A stretch of 36,074 nt of DNA, from positions 1 through 36,074 of the forward strand of contig CAMOXI010000015.1 in assembly GCA_946628965.1 (NCBI GenBank). The letters are read 5' to 3'. Below are positions 7,122-14,807 of the stretch, piece by piece; the first letter of the stretch is position 1; each line of letters begins with the position of its first letter. The position numbers and the translations under genes were made by a program. The notes beneath the pieces were generated by a model. It did no database searches. It was not told where the DNA came from and was given only the letters and a program-made list of their open reading frames with translations. Origin of the DNA: an uncultured Clostridia bacterium. Lineage in GTDB: Bacteria; Bacillota; Clostridia; Oscillospirales; Oscillospiraceae.

Positions 7122-8435
7122 TCAACCGGCGAATCCGTCGTACATAACGCGGATGGCGGTTTCAAAGTTCTCATTCGCCACGCCCACGATGATGGCCAGC
7201 TCATCCGCGCCCTGGGCGATGGTGCGGATGTTGACGCCGTGCTCGCCAAGCGCCGCGAAGAGGCGGCCCGAAACGCCGGGGCGGGACGACATCTTGCGGC
7301 CTACCGCCGCCACCAGAGAGATCCCCTCCTGCAGCTCCACATTGTCCGGGCGGCAGCTCTTGCGGATATCGGCGATCACGTCATACACCGCGTCGCCCAG
7401 CGCCGCCGTGGAGGCCACCAGCGCGAAGGAATCCAGGCCCAGGGTGATGTGCTCCACCGGCACGTTGTAGCGGTCGAAGACCTCCAGCGCGCTTCTCAGG
7501 GTGCTGGAGAGCTTCATGTTGTGCTTGATCACGGTGAGGATGCTGAAGTTCTTGCGCCCGGCGATGCCGGTGATGAAGCGCTCGTTCTGCTCCTCCTCGG
7601 TGATGCTCTCCACGATCATGGTGCCCGGGTCCTCGGGGCGGTTGGTGTTGCGGATGTTCAAGGGGATGCCCTTGTCCTTGACCGGCTGGATCGACTCCTC
7701 GTGCAGGACGGAAGCGCCCATGAAGGCCAGCTCCCGCAGCTCGCCGAAGGTGATGTGGGCGATGGGCTTCGGCTCGCTGACGATGCGCGGATCGGCCATC
7801 AGGATGCCGGAGACGTCCGTCCAGTTTTCATACACGTCCGCGTCCACGGCCGCCGCCGCCAGCGCGCCGGAGATGTCGCTGCCGCCGCGGCTCATGACCT
7901 TGATGCGGCCGCTGGGAAGCCGGCCGTAGAAGCCGGGGATCAGAATCTTCCCGTTGGCTTTCAGGGCCGAGGCGATGGCGGGATCGGTCTTTTCCCGGTC
8001 CACCGTGCCGTCCATGCCGAAGAAGACGCAGCTGGCCGCGTCCACGAAGGTGAAGCCCAGGTACTCGGCCAGCAGCCGGGAGGTGAAGTATTCGCCGCGG
8101 CTCACCAGCTCATCCACCGAGAGCTCCTTCGTGAGCTTCCGGCGGTAGGCGCTCAGCTCCTCCTCAATAGGGAGCGACAGCCCCAGCTCGTCCCGGATGC
8201 CGATCAGCCGCTCTTCTATCGTATGCCAGATCTCGTCGCAGGATACCCCGTAGGTCAGGTGCGCATGGCAGAGATAGAGGAGATCTGTAAGCTTGTGATC
8301 GTCCTTGCCGCGTTTGCCCGCGGCGGAGGCTACCACGACCCGCCGTGTCGGGTCCGCGTCCACAATGGCTTTGACTTTTTTGAACTGCTCGGCCCCCGCC
8401 ACGGAGGAGCCGCCGAATTTGGCTACTTTTAACAT
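7122..8435 (-). CDS. lysC: Aspartate kinase
   Basis: Aspartokinase phosphorylates aspartate, the committed step to lysine, threonine and methionine. The 437-residue protein has the kinase entry motif KFGGSS at 6-11 and the later MSRGGSDISGA motif in the catalytic domain. C-terminal tandem ACT domains span about 290-437 and normally bind the feedback amino acids. This single-polypeptide architecture without a homoserine dehydrogenase fusion is typical of Firmicute monofunctional enzymes. The ATG has a GGAAGG SD. It lies between hom and asd on one strand. Its TGA stop overlaps the end of a repeat. Which effector it senses is not visible; the neighbours suggest threonine. Confidence 0.95.
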   Translation of the reverse strand: MLKVAKFGGSSVAGAEQFKKVKAIVDADPTRRVVVASAAGKRGKDDHKLTDLLYLCHAHLTYGVSCDEIWHTIEERLIGIRDELGLSLPIEEELSAYRRKLTKELSVDELVSRGEYFTSRLLAEYLGFTFVDAASCVFFGMDGTVDREKTDPAIASALKANGKILIPGFYGRLPSGRIKVMSRGGSDISGALAAAAVDADVYENWTDVSGILMADPRIVSEPKPIAHITFGELRELAFMGASVLHEESIQPVKDKGIPLNIRNTNRPEDPGTMIVESITEEEQNERFITGIAGRKNFSILTVIKHNMKLSSTLRSALEVFDRYNVPVEHITLGLDSFALVASTAALGDAVYDVIADIRKSCRPDNVELQEGISLVAAVGRKMSSRPGVSGRLFAALGEHGVNIRTIAQGADELAIIVGVANENFETAIRVMYDGFAG

Positions 8436-8450
8436 ATCATACCTTCCTTA

Positions 8451-8585
8451 TAGGCTCCCCTGCTAAGGGGAGCTCCCGCGAAGCGGGTGAGGGGTCTGTC
8501 AATTCTTTTGCGTACTTCTTTCGAGGCGCTGTTGCCTCACAACCCCTCCGGCGCTATCGCGCCACCTCCCCTTTCAGGGGAGGCT
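8451..8585. repeat. Palindromic repeat filling the hom/lysC gap
   Basis: The element starts with TAGGCTCCCC just upstream of the lysC SD and ends with CAGGGGAGGCT 2 nt past the hom stop codon. It contains CTCCCC-TGCTA-GGGGAG, GCTCCCGCGAAGCGGGTG and CTCCCCTTTCAGGGGAG hairpins. It belongs to the same REP-like group as the repeats at 13187 and 22602. No gene fits in it. Confidence 0.85.
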
Positions 8586-8587
8586 TT

Positions 8588-9733
8588 TTATTCTCTCACC
8601 GCTGCGAAGAAGACTTCCGCGCCGCGGCCGCGAAGCTCCGCCGCCGCGAAGTGCATCTGCGAGACGGCCATGGGCTCCGTGATCATGCGGCACACATCGC
8701 CGTCCAGCTCCGCCGAGGCCGCCGGCAGCTCGCCCGCCAGTTCCGCAGGGAGGCGCACATAATAGCTGTGGCGCGCGGCGCTGTTGTCCACTTCGCCGCG
8801 TCTGAGGGCCGCGGGGAACATCTCCCGCTCGCCGCGGAGGATGCCGCTCAGATCCCGCAGCACGGCGGATGCCGTGGGCCAGCGGCCCGCGCCCTGGCCG
8901 ATCAGCACGATGGACCCGGCGCACGCGCCCTCGTAGCGGGCCATGTTGAAGTTCTGCAGCACCGAGCACTCGGCCGCCCCGTCACGCAGCAGCACCGGCT
9001 CCACATAGGCGTAGACCCCGTCGTCAGACTTGCCGCCGCTGGCGATCAGGCGGCAGGTATAGCCGCGGGACTGGAAGTGGGCCACGTCCGCCGCCGTGAC
9101 GGATTCGATGCCCTCATGCAGCAGCCCGTCTGTCGGCAGGACGCCGTAGGCCACGGCGCAGGCCAGCATGATCTTGCGCAGCGCGTCCAGGCCGGACACG
9201 TCCGCCGTGGGATCCGCCTCGGCATAGCCCAGGCGCTGGGCGTCCTTCAGCACGTCGCCGTAGTCCAGATGCAGGCGCTGCATGGCGTCGAGCATGTAGT
9301 TGGTGGTGCCGTTGAGGATGCCGCCCAGGCTCCGGATCGAGTCGCTCTCCCGGGCCAGAGCCAGGTTGTGCAGAAAGGGTACGCCGCCGCCGCAGGCCGC
9401 GCTGAAGAGGAAGGCCACGCCCTTTTCCCGGGCGATGGCGTCCAGCTCCGGCCCCTTGGCCGCCACCAGCGCCTTGTTGGAGGTCACAAAATGCTTGCCC
9501 GCCTGCAGGGCCGCCGCCGCGTAGCTGTAGGCCGGCTCCACGCCGCCCATCACTTCGGCCACCGCACCCACCGTGGGATCGTTCACGATCTCCTCGATGC
9601 TCGTCACCTTAAAGGGCGCATCCTTCTTCCCCGGGCGCACCAGCACCGGTCCCTGCTCCAGACCATTGGCCTTTCCCAGCATCTCATAGACGCCGACGCC
9701 GACCGTGCCGAACCCCAATACCGCGACTTTCAT
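8588..9733 (-). CDS. hom: Homoserine dehydrogenase with short, degenerate ACT end
   Basis: This enzyme reduces aspartate semialdehyde to homoserine with NAD(P)H, the branch step to threonine and methionine. The 381-residue protein has the nucleotide-binding motif GFGTVG at 7-12, SNKALVA, the substrate-site segment ILNGTTNYML, and AEADPTADVSGLDALRK. After about residue 320 the C-terminus begins like an ACT domain (YYVRLPAELAGELP), but only about 55 residues follow, so the regulatory domain is shortened. Family members with a full ACT domain are typically about 400-430 residues long. It opens a leftward group hom, lysC, asd, and is divergent from an ACT-domain regulator and thrC. Confidence 0.95.
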   Translation of the reverse strand: MKVAVLGFGTVGVGVYEMLGKANGLEQGPVLVRPGKKDAPFKVTSIEEIVNDPTVGAVAEVMGGVEPAYSYAAAALQAGKHFVTSNKALVAAKGPELDAIAREKGVAFLFSAACGGGVPFLHNLALARESDSIRSLGGILNGTTNYMLDAMQRLHLDYGDVLKDAQRLGYAEADPTADVSGLDALRKIMLACAVAYGVLPTDGLLHEGIESVTAADVAHFQSRGYTCRLIASGGKSDDGVYAYVEPVLLRDGAAECSVLQNFNMARYEGACAGSIVLIGQGAGRWPTASAVLRDLSGILRGEREMFPAALRRGEVDNSAARHSYYVRLPAELAGELPAASAELDGDVCRMITEPMAVSQMHFAAAELRGRGAEVFFAAVRE

Positions 9734-9783
9734 GTGCTCACTTTCTTTCCGAAAAATTTTATGTGTCCGCGAAATAAAAACAC

Positions 9784-9812
9784 TTGTTTTTTTGATGGGG
9801 ACAGTGTATCAT
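9784..9812 (+). promoter_or_regulatory. Probable promoter of the ACT regulator-thrC transcript
   Basis: TTGTTT (9784-9789) and TATCAT (9807-9812) are separated by 17 nt. The pair lies about 70 nt before the ATG of the ACT-domain gene and overlaps the leftward hom promoter. Confidence 0.5.
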
Positions 9813-9831
9813 AGAGATGCACAAATTGCAA
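9803..9831 (-). promoter_or_regulatory. Probable promoter of hom
   Basis: On the minus strand, TTGCAA (9826-9831) and TACACT (9803-9808) are spaced by 17 nt. This element overlaps the opposite promoter at 9784-9812, so one regulator bound here could affect both directions. The -10 match is moderate. Confidence 0.45.
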
Positions 9832-9880
9832 GCACATTTTTTGTGAATTTCATCTCAATCTGGAATCGTGGGGAAACCAT

Positions 9881-10318
9881 ATGCTGGAAAATTACCTGAT
9901 CGTCCACAAGAGCATCCTGCCGGAGTACTATGAGACCGTGCTGGCGGTCCGGCGGAAGCTGGAGAGCGGACAGACGCGGGACGTGAGCCAGGCCTGCCGG
10001 GAGGCGGGCATCTCCCGCAGCACCTATTACAAATACAAAGACTTCATCTTTGAGCCCTCGGACATGGAGGGCGGCCGCAGGGCCGTGCTGTCCATGCTGC
10101 TGGATCACGAGGCGGGTGTGCTCAGCGCGCTGCTGCAGTGCATCTCCGGCGCGGGGGCCAGCGTTCTGACCATCGACCAGAGCCTGCCGATCCACGAGAA
10201 GGCCAGCGTCACCATTGCGCTGGATCTGGGCGGGATGACCGTCCCCCTGCAGCAGCTGCTGGAAGGGATCGGCGCCGTCCCCGGCGTGGAGAACACACGA
10301 CTGATCGCGATTGAATAA
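9881..10318 (+). CDS. UPF0735/PheB-type HTH-ACT regulator
   Basis: The 145-residue protein matches the UPF0735 family, to which B. subtilis PheB belongs. The N-terminal half (about 1-60) carries a helix-turn-helix-like segment, DVSQACREAGISRSTYYKYKD. The C-terminal half (about 70-145) is an ACT domain that would bind an amino acid. The function is inferred: a ligand-responsive regulator of the threonine block, possibly acting on the overlapping divergent promoters. Family members often lie next to hom or pheA genes. The ATG is at 9881; thrC starts 12 nt after its stop with its own SD, so the two are cotranscribed. Confidence 0.85.
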   Translation: MLENYLIVHKSILPEYYETVLAVRRKLESGQTRDVSQACREAGISRSTYYKYKDFIFEPSDMEGGRRAVLSMLLDHEAGVLSALLQCISGAGASVLTIDQSLPIHEKASVTIALDLGGMTVPLQQLLEGIGAVPGVENTRLIAIE

Positions 10319-10330
10319 GGAGAAAAGATT

Positions 10331-11794
10331 ATGTTGTATCAGAGTACGAGAAGCGAGCACCGCGTATCCGACACCGCCGCCATTCTGGAGGGCATCGCGC
10401 CCGACGGTGGCCTGTACATCGACCCGAAACTGGCCGAACGGCCTTTTGACTGGCAGGGCTGCCTGACCCTGCCGCCGCTGGGCATGGCGGAAAGGATCCT
10501 CTCCCACCTGCTGCCCGGCTTTGCAAACATGGGCGCGCTGGTGCGCCGGGCCTACGAGGGCAAGTTTGAGAGCGAGGAGCTGACCCCGCTCCGGAAGGTG
10601 GGGGACGACTTCGTGCTGGAACTCTTCCACGGCCCCACCGCCGCCTTCAAGGACGTGGCGCTCTCCATGCTGCCCCAGCTGGTCACCGCCGCCCGGGGGC
10701 AGGAGGGTGTGAAGGACAGGATCGTGATCCTGACCGCCACCTCCGGCGACACGGGCAAGGCCGCGCTGGAGGGCTTCCACGACGTGGAGGGCACCGGCAT
10801 TCTCGTCTTCTATCCGGACGCGGGTGTCTCCCCGGTGCAGAAGGCACAGATGGTCACCCAGGCGGGCACCAACGTTAAGGTCTGCGCCGTGCGCGGCAAT
10901 TTTGACGACTGCCAGACCGGCGTCAAGCGCGCCTTCGCCGCCCTGACCGGCGACGCGCTGCCTGCGGGCTGCCGCCTCTCCTCGGCAAATTCCATCAACA
11001 TCGGCCGTCTTGCCCCCCAGGTGGTCTACTACTTCATTGCCTACGCCGAGCTTGTAAGGCGCGGCGAGATCGCTCTCGGCGACAAAGTGGACTATGTGGT
11101 GCCCACCGGCAACTTCGGCGACATTCTGGCGGGCTACTTTGCCAAACTCATGGGTCTGCCCGTGGGGACTCTGGTCTGCGCCAGCAACGCGAACCGGGTG
11201 CTCACCGATTTCCTGGAGACCGGCGTTTACGACAAGCGGCGGGACTTTCTGAAGACCGCCTCGCCGTCCATGGACATTCTGGTATCCTCCAATCTGGAGC
11301 GGCTGCTGTTTCTCGCCTCCGGCGGCGATACCGCGCTGGTGGCCGACTGCATGCGAAAGCTCTCGGCCGAGGGCGTTTACCGCTTCCCGGAGGAGGCCAT
11401 GGCGCGTATCCGGGGAGACTTCGCCGCGGGCTGCTGCAACGAGGAGGACTGCCTGAAGACCATCGGCCGCGTGTGGAAGGAGCTGGGCTACCTCTGTGAC
11501 ACCCACACCGCCGTGGCCATGAAGGCGGCGCAGGATTACAAGTGTGCGCAAAAGGCGGACAGGAAGACCGTGGTACTCTCCACCGCCTCCCCCTACAAGT
11601 TCCCCGCAGCGGTGCTGAAGGCCATCGGCGGCAATACCGAGGGCGACGAATTTGCCCAGATGGAGCGCCTCGCAGAGATCGCGGGCGTGCCCATCCCCCG
11701 GGGTCTGCGGGGGCTGAAAGAGAGACCCGTCCTGTACCGGGACGTGATCGACGCAGACGCCATCGTCGAGTATGTACGTCAGCAGTTGAACTGA
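10331..11794 (+). CDS. thrC: Threonine synthase
   Basis: ThrC converts O-phosphohomoserine to threonine using pyridoxal phosphate. The 487-residue length and the opening YQSTRSEH with GIAPDGGLYI fit the long fungal/bacterial-type threonine synthases. The PLP-binding lysine is K107 in HGPTAAFKDVAL, and TATSGDTGKAA provides the phosphate-binding loop. AAGGAG lies before the ATG. Homoserine kinase, which makes its substrate, is not in this window. A strong terminator follows, then ilvA. Confidence 0.96.
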   Translation: MLYQSTRSEHRVSDTAAILEGIAPDGGLYIDPKLAERPFDWQGCLTLPPLGMAERILSHLLPGFANMGALVRRAYEGKFESEELTPLRKVGDDFVLELFHGPTAAFKDVALSMLPQLVTAARGQEGVKDRIVILTATSGDTGKAALEGFHDVEGTGILVFYPDAGVSPVQKAQMVTQAGTNVKVCAVRGNFDDCQTGVKRAFAALTGDALPAGCRLSSANSINIGRLAPQVVYYFIAYAELVRRGEIALGDKVDYVVPTGNFGDILAGYFAKLMGLPVGTLVCASNANRVLTDFLETGVYDKRRDFLKTASPSMDILVSSNLERLLFLASGGDTALVADCMRKLSAEGVYRFPEEAMARIRGDFAAGCCNEEDCLKTIGRVWKELGYLCDTHTAVAMKAAQDYKCAQKADRKTVVLSTASPYKFPAAVLKAIGGNTEGDEFAQMERLAEIAGVPIPRGLRGLKERPVLYRDVIDADAIVEYVRQQLN

Positions 11795-11817
11795 GCACGA
11801 GAGAACAGAAAAAGTTT

Positions 11818-11857
11818 GCGGCCTGCCGGGCTTTCCCGGCTGGCCGCCTTGCTTTTT
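11818..11857 (+). terminator. Terminator after thrC
   Basis: A 13-bp stem with one T-T mismatch (11818-11830 with 11835-11847) and a CTTT loop is followed by CTTGCTTTTT. A weak promoter-like pair, TTGCTT-17-TACACT (11849-11877), overlaps its tail and could start ilvA transcription. Confidence 0.85.
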
Positions 11858-11926
11858 GTCCGCAATTGGGATACACTAAGGGTACAGATAATCGCACAAC
11901 ATGCAACAAGGGAGTGGATCATCGCC

Positions 11927-13135
11927 ATGGATATTTCTCTGCAAGAACTGGAAAAAGCCTCCGAGCGGCTCAAACCCATCCTGCACCATACCGAGCTGGA
12001 TCTTTCCTCCACCTTCTCCGCTATGACCGGCGGCAAGGTATATCTCAAATGTGAAAACCGGCAGAAGACCGGCTCCTTCAAGATCCGCGGCGCCAGCAAC
12101 AAGATCGCCTCGCTGGTCGAGCAGGGGCACACCGGCCCCGTGGTCGCGGCCTCCGCGGGCAATCACGCCCAAGGCGTGGCCTACGCGGCCGCCCGGCTGG
12201 GCGTCCCGGCCACCATCGTCATGCCCAAGACCGCACCCATCGCCAAGCTGCAGGCCACGGCGGGCTACGGCGCGAAGGTCGTCACCGCGGGCGACTGCTT
12301 CGACGACGCCTATGCCGAGGCCTGCCGCATCTGCGAGGAGGAGGGCGCCACCTTCCTGCACCCCTACAACGACCCGGAGGTCATCGCCGGCCAGGGCACG
12401 CTGGGGCTGGAGATCCTCTCCGACCTGCCCTATGTGGACGTGATCGTTGCCCCCGCGGGCGGCGGCGGACTGCTGGCCGGCATCGCGGCGGCAGTCAAGC
12501 AGATCAATCCCCGCGTACAGGTCTACGGCGTACAGGCCGCGGGCTGCGATCCCATTGCCCGCAGCTTCCGGGAGAAGAAGCTGGTGATTGCCGATTCGGC
12601 CTCCACCATAGCCGACGGTATTGCCGTCAAAGCCCCGGGGGACATCACGGTGGACATCATCAACCGCTACGCCGACGGCGTGGTGACGGTTTCGGAGAGC
12701 GAGATCGCCAACGCCATCCTGCTGCTCATCGAGCGCTGCAAGCAGGTGGTGGAGCCCTCGGGCGCCACGTCCCTGGCCGCCGTGCTCTCCGGCAAGATCG
12801 ACGTGAAGGGCAAGCGGGTGGTCTGCGTGCTCTCCGGCGGCAACATCGACGTGAGCTTCATCCAGTCCATCATTGAGCGCGGTCTGGTGGCCCGCCACCG
12901 GCGCATCAAGTTCACCGCCATCATCGTGGACCGTCCGGGCAGTCTGGTGCAGCTGCTGCAGGTCATCGCCGACGCGGGCGGCAACATCCTCGCCGTGGAG
13001 CACGACAAGCTGCGCGAGAACCTGAACCCCAACGAGACCAGCGTACACATCTCCTGCGAGGTGGGCGGCGAGGAGCACGGCAGGGCGCTCATTGAGAAGC
13101 TGGTCGAAAAGGGATACGCGGTAGAACTAGAATAA
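11927..13135 (+). CDS. ilvA: Threonine ammonia-lyase (threonine dehydratase)
   Basis: This enzyme deaminates threonine to 2-oxobutanoate and ammonia with PLP, the first committed step to isoleucine or a catabolic route. The 402-residue protein has the PLP lysine K52 in KTGSFKIRGA, a SAGNHAQGVA motif and a glycine-rich phosphate loop (GGGGL). A single C-terminal ACT domain (about 330-402) follows. The length fits the one-ACT clostridial type, shorter than E. coli IlvA with two such domains. The ATG at 11927 is preceded by GGGAG 12 nt away, which is a little long; no better in-frame start is present. ridA follows, which fits because RidA removes the reactive enamine made here. Confidence 0.94.
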   Translation: MDISLQELEKASERLKPILHHTELDLSSTFSAMTGGKVYLKCENRQKTGSFKIRGASNKIASLVEQGHTGPVVAASAGNHAQGVAYAAARLGVPATIVMPKTAPIAKLQATAGYGAKVVTAGDCFDDAYAEACRICEEEGATFLHPYNDPEVIAGQGTLGLEILSDLPYVDVIVAPAGGGGLLAGIAAAVKQINPRVQVYGVQAAGCDPIARSFREKKLVIADSASTIADGIAVKAPGDITVDIINRYADGVVTVSESEIANAILLLIERCKQVVEPSGATSLAAVLSGKIDVKGKRVVCVLSGGNIDVSFIQSIIERGLVARHRRIKFTAIIVDRPGSLVQLLQVIADAGGNILAVEHDKLRENLNPNETSVHISCEVGGEEHGRALIEKLVEKGYAVELE

Positions 13136-13186
13136 AACAGTCTCATCATCTTCAACGCTGCGAAATGATAGAAAAGAGGGACTTGC

Positions 13187-13240
13187 GCCCCTCATCCGTC
13201 TGGCCTGCGGCCAGCCACCTTCCCCCGAGGGGGAAGGCTA
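13187..13240. repeat. Short palindromic repeat between ilvA and ridA
   Basis: The repeat reads GCCCCTCATCCGTC, then CTGGCCTGCGGCCAG (hairpin), then CCTTCCCCCGAGGGGGAAGG (hairpin), ending in CTA. The end lies 5 nt before the AAAGGAGAT SD of ridA. It is a small member of the REP-like group seen at 8451 and 22602. Confidence 0.85.
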
Positions 13241-13258
13241 TAATGAAAGGAGATCATA

Positions 13259-13630
13259 ATGCAAACCGTATCCACCAACAAGGCGCCGGCGGCCATCGGC
13301 CCCTACGCGCAGGCCCAGATCGTGGGCAATCTTGTTTTTACCTCCGGCCAGATCCCCATCATCCCCGAGACCGGGGAGATCGCCAACGGTCTGGAAGCTC
13401 AGGCCCATCAGGTGTTCAAAAACCTGTCGGAGCTTCTGAAGGCCGCGGGCACCGACCTGTCGAAGGCCGTGAAGACCACGGTGTTCATCCAGCACATGGG
13501 TGATTTTGCCGCAATCAACGCCATCTACGCCCAGTACTTCACCGAGCCCTACCCCGCCCGCTCCTGCGTGGAGGTGGCAAAGCTGCCGAAGGACGTGCTG
13601 CTGGAGTGCGAGGTCATCGCGGAACTGTAA
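13259..13630 (+). CDS. ridA: RidA-family enamine/imine deaminase
   Basis: RidA hydrolyses reactive 2-aminoacrylate and related enamines released by PLP enzymes such as threonine dehydratase, protecting cellular PLP enzymes. The 123-residue protein has the family layout: SNKAPAAIGPYAQA-like opening, FTSGQIP, VKTTVFI, and PYPARSCVEVAKLP with catalytic Arg101; Glu117 lies in LECEVIAEL. A strong AAAGGAG precedes the ATG. It directly follows ilvA, which makes functional sense. A terminator follows at 13638. Confidence 0.96.
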   Translation: MQTVSTNKAPAAIGPYAQAQIVGNLVFTSGQIPIIPETGEIANGLEAQAHQVFKNLSELLKAAGTDLSKAVKTTVFIQHMGDFAAINAIYAQYFTEPYPARSCVEVAKLPKDVLLECEVIAEL

Positions 13631-13637
13631 ACAAGAA

Positions 13638-13677
13638 GTGGCCGGGAAAAGACAAGGTCTTTTCCCGGCCACAGTTT
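13638..13677 (+). terminator. Terminator after ridA
   Basis: A perfect 16-bp stem (13638-13653 with 13657-13672) with loop AAG is followed by AGTTTT. Beyond it, 13680-13740 holds TTTGAGTTTTGAG and its inverted counterpart CTCAAAACTCACGGCTCAAAAC, a simple A/T-rich inverted repeat. Confidence 0.9.
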
Positions 13678-13739
13678 TGAGATTTGAGTTTTGAGCAGCT
13701 GCACTCTCCTCATCACTCAAAACTCACGGCTCAAAACTT

Positions 13740-13771
13740 CAGGGGATGTGGCTTGCCACATCCCCTGTTCT
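13740..13771. terminator. Hairpin terminator of the Lgt-like gene
   Basis: A 12-bp GC-rich palindrome (13740-13751 with 13756-13767) lies 4 nt past the stop of the leftward Lgt-like gene. It can terminate that transcript and also back up the ridA terminator. Confidence 0.7.
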
Positions 13772-14803
13772 TTATTCGTCGTAGTATTCGCCGTTTTCCA
13801 GGCAGGTCTTCCAGGCGATGATCGGCATGGCCGCCATCAGCACCAGGGAGCCCGCCATCCAGGCGTAGCACTTGAGATAGGTGGCATAGCGCTGCACGTT
13901 GTATTCGCCCAGCTTGCCCACGCCGAAGAGGCTCACGAGAAAGCCGATCCACAGCAGCGGATGATACCACTTGAAGCCGTTGGCCTTGATGGACATGCGG
14001 CTGTAGTGGATCAGCACACAGAGGATGGCCACTGCCGCGAAGATCTGCGCCAGAGAGATGAAGGCGGAGAACTTGTTAAGCTGGGAGATGAAGCGGAAGT
14101 GCATCAGCGGGGAGTCGTTGCGGGTGGAGTCCATAATGATCTCCACCACGCCGTAGAGCACCAGCGCGATGCGCATGGTGTTGCCGTCGCCGCGGCAGGG
14201 CCACTTCATCCAGCGATCCTCATCGTCCAGGAAGAAGCGCCAGACCACGATCGTCACCACCAGCATCAGCAGCGCCATGATGAAGAAGCTGGCGAAGCGG
14301 TAGGTCACGTTGCCAGCGGCGTCCGTGCTGGCAACCGCGAAGGGCAGGCGCTGGAAGAGCTTGGTCTTGATGGTGATGCGGCCGCGGCAGGTGGTGTTGA
14401 AGAGGGCGCTTAAGCGGATGAAAGCCACCAGCAAACACACGCCGGGTGCCGCCGCGTCCAGCAGGGCGGGGACGCTGCCCGTGAGGCGCAGCTTCTTCAC
14501 GAGGAAGGCCGCGAGCCAGATGCCGAGGAACATGCCCTGCAGGCAGAAGCTGCCGCGGTTGAAGTCCGTAAAGGCGGCCCGGAAGGAGGCGTATACCTCG
14601 CCGGTAAAGTACCAGTGCAGGAAGCGGCTGAACAGCACACCGAAGAGAAGGCTCAGCACCGAGAGGGCAAGCGGGGCGGTGATGCCCTCGCCCCGGCGGG
14701 CGTAGAGGGCGCAGGTGATGATGACGCAGAGCAGGATGCCGACGCAGATGGTCACCGCGCTCATCTGGAACACGGCAAAATCAAGATCCAGAACGTAATC
14801 CAT
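13772..14803 (-). CDS. Divergent Lgt-family membrane protein
   Basis: The 343-residue protein has about seven to eight hydrophobic segments. Its layout recalls prolipoprotein diacylglyceryl transferase (Lgt): an NRGSFCLQGMFLGIW block (82-96) where Lgt has SFHGG, IRLSALFN (129-136) where Lgt has GRLGNFIN, and LYGVVEIIMDSTRND (about 216-230) where Lgt has its YG-R-E-R block. R130, N136 and R228 are kept, but the catalytic His of HGG and the glycines of GRLGNF are missing. So it may be a paralogue with a changed activity rather than the housekeeping Lgt. The ATG at 14801-14803 has AAGGAGG 8 nt upstream. The gene starts 4 nt past the stop of the upstream glycosidase gene, so the pair is translationally coupled. 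Confidence 0.75.
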   Translation of the reverse strand: MDYVLDLDFAVFQMSAVTICVGILLCVIITCALYARRGEGITAPLALSVLSLLFGVLFSRFLHWYFTGEVYASFRAAFTDFNRGSFCLQGMFLGIWLAAFLVKKLRLTGSVPALLDAAAPGVCLLVAFIRLSALFNTTCRGRITIKTKLFQRLPFAVASTDAAGNVTYRFASFFIMALLMLVVTIVVWRFFLDDEDRWMKWPCRGDGNTMRIALVLYGVVEIIMDSTRNDSPLMHFRFISQLNKFSAFISLAQIFAAVAILCVLIHYSRMSIKANGFKWYHPLLWIGFLVSLFGVGKLGEYNVQRYATYLKCYAWMAGSLVLMAAMPIIAWKTCLENGEYYDE

Positions 14804-14807
14804 TCGT

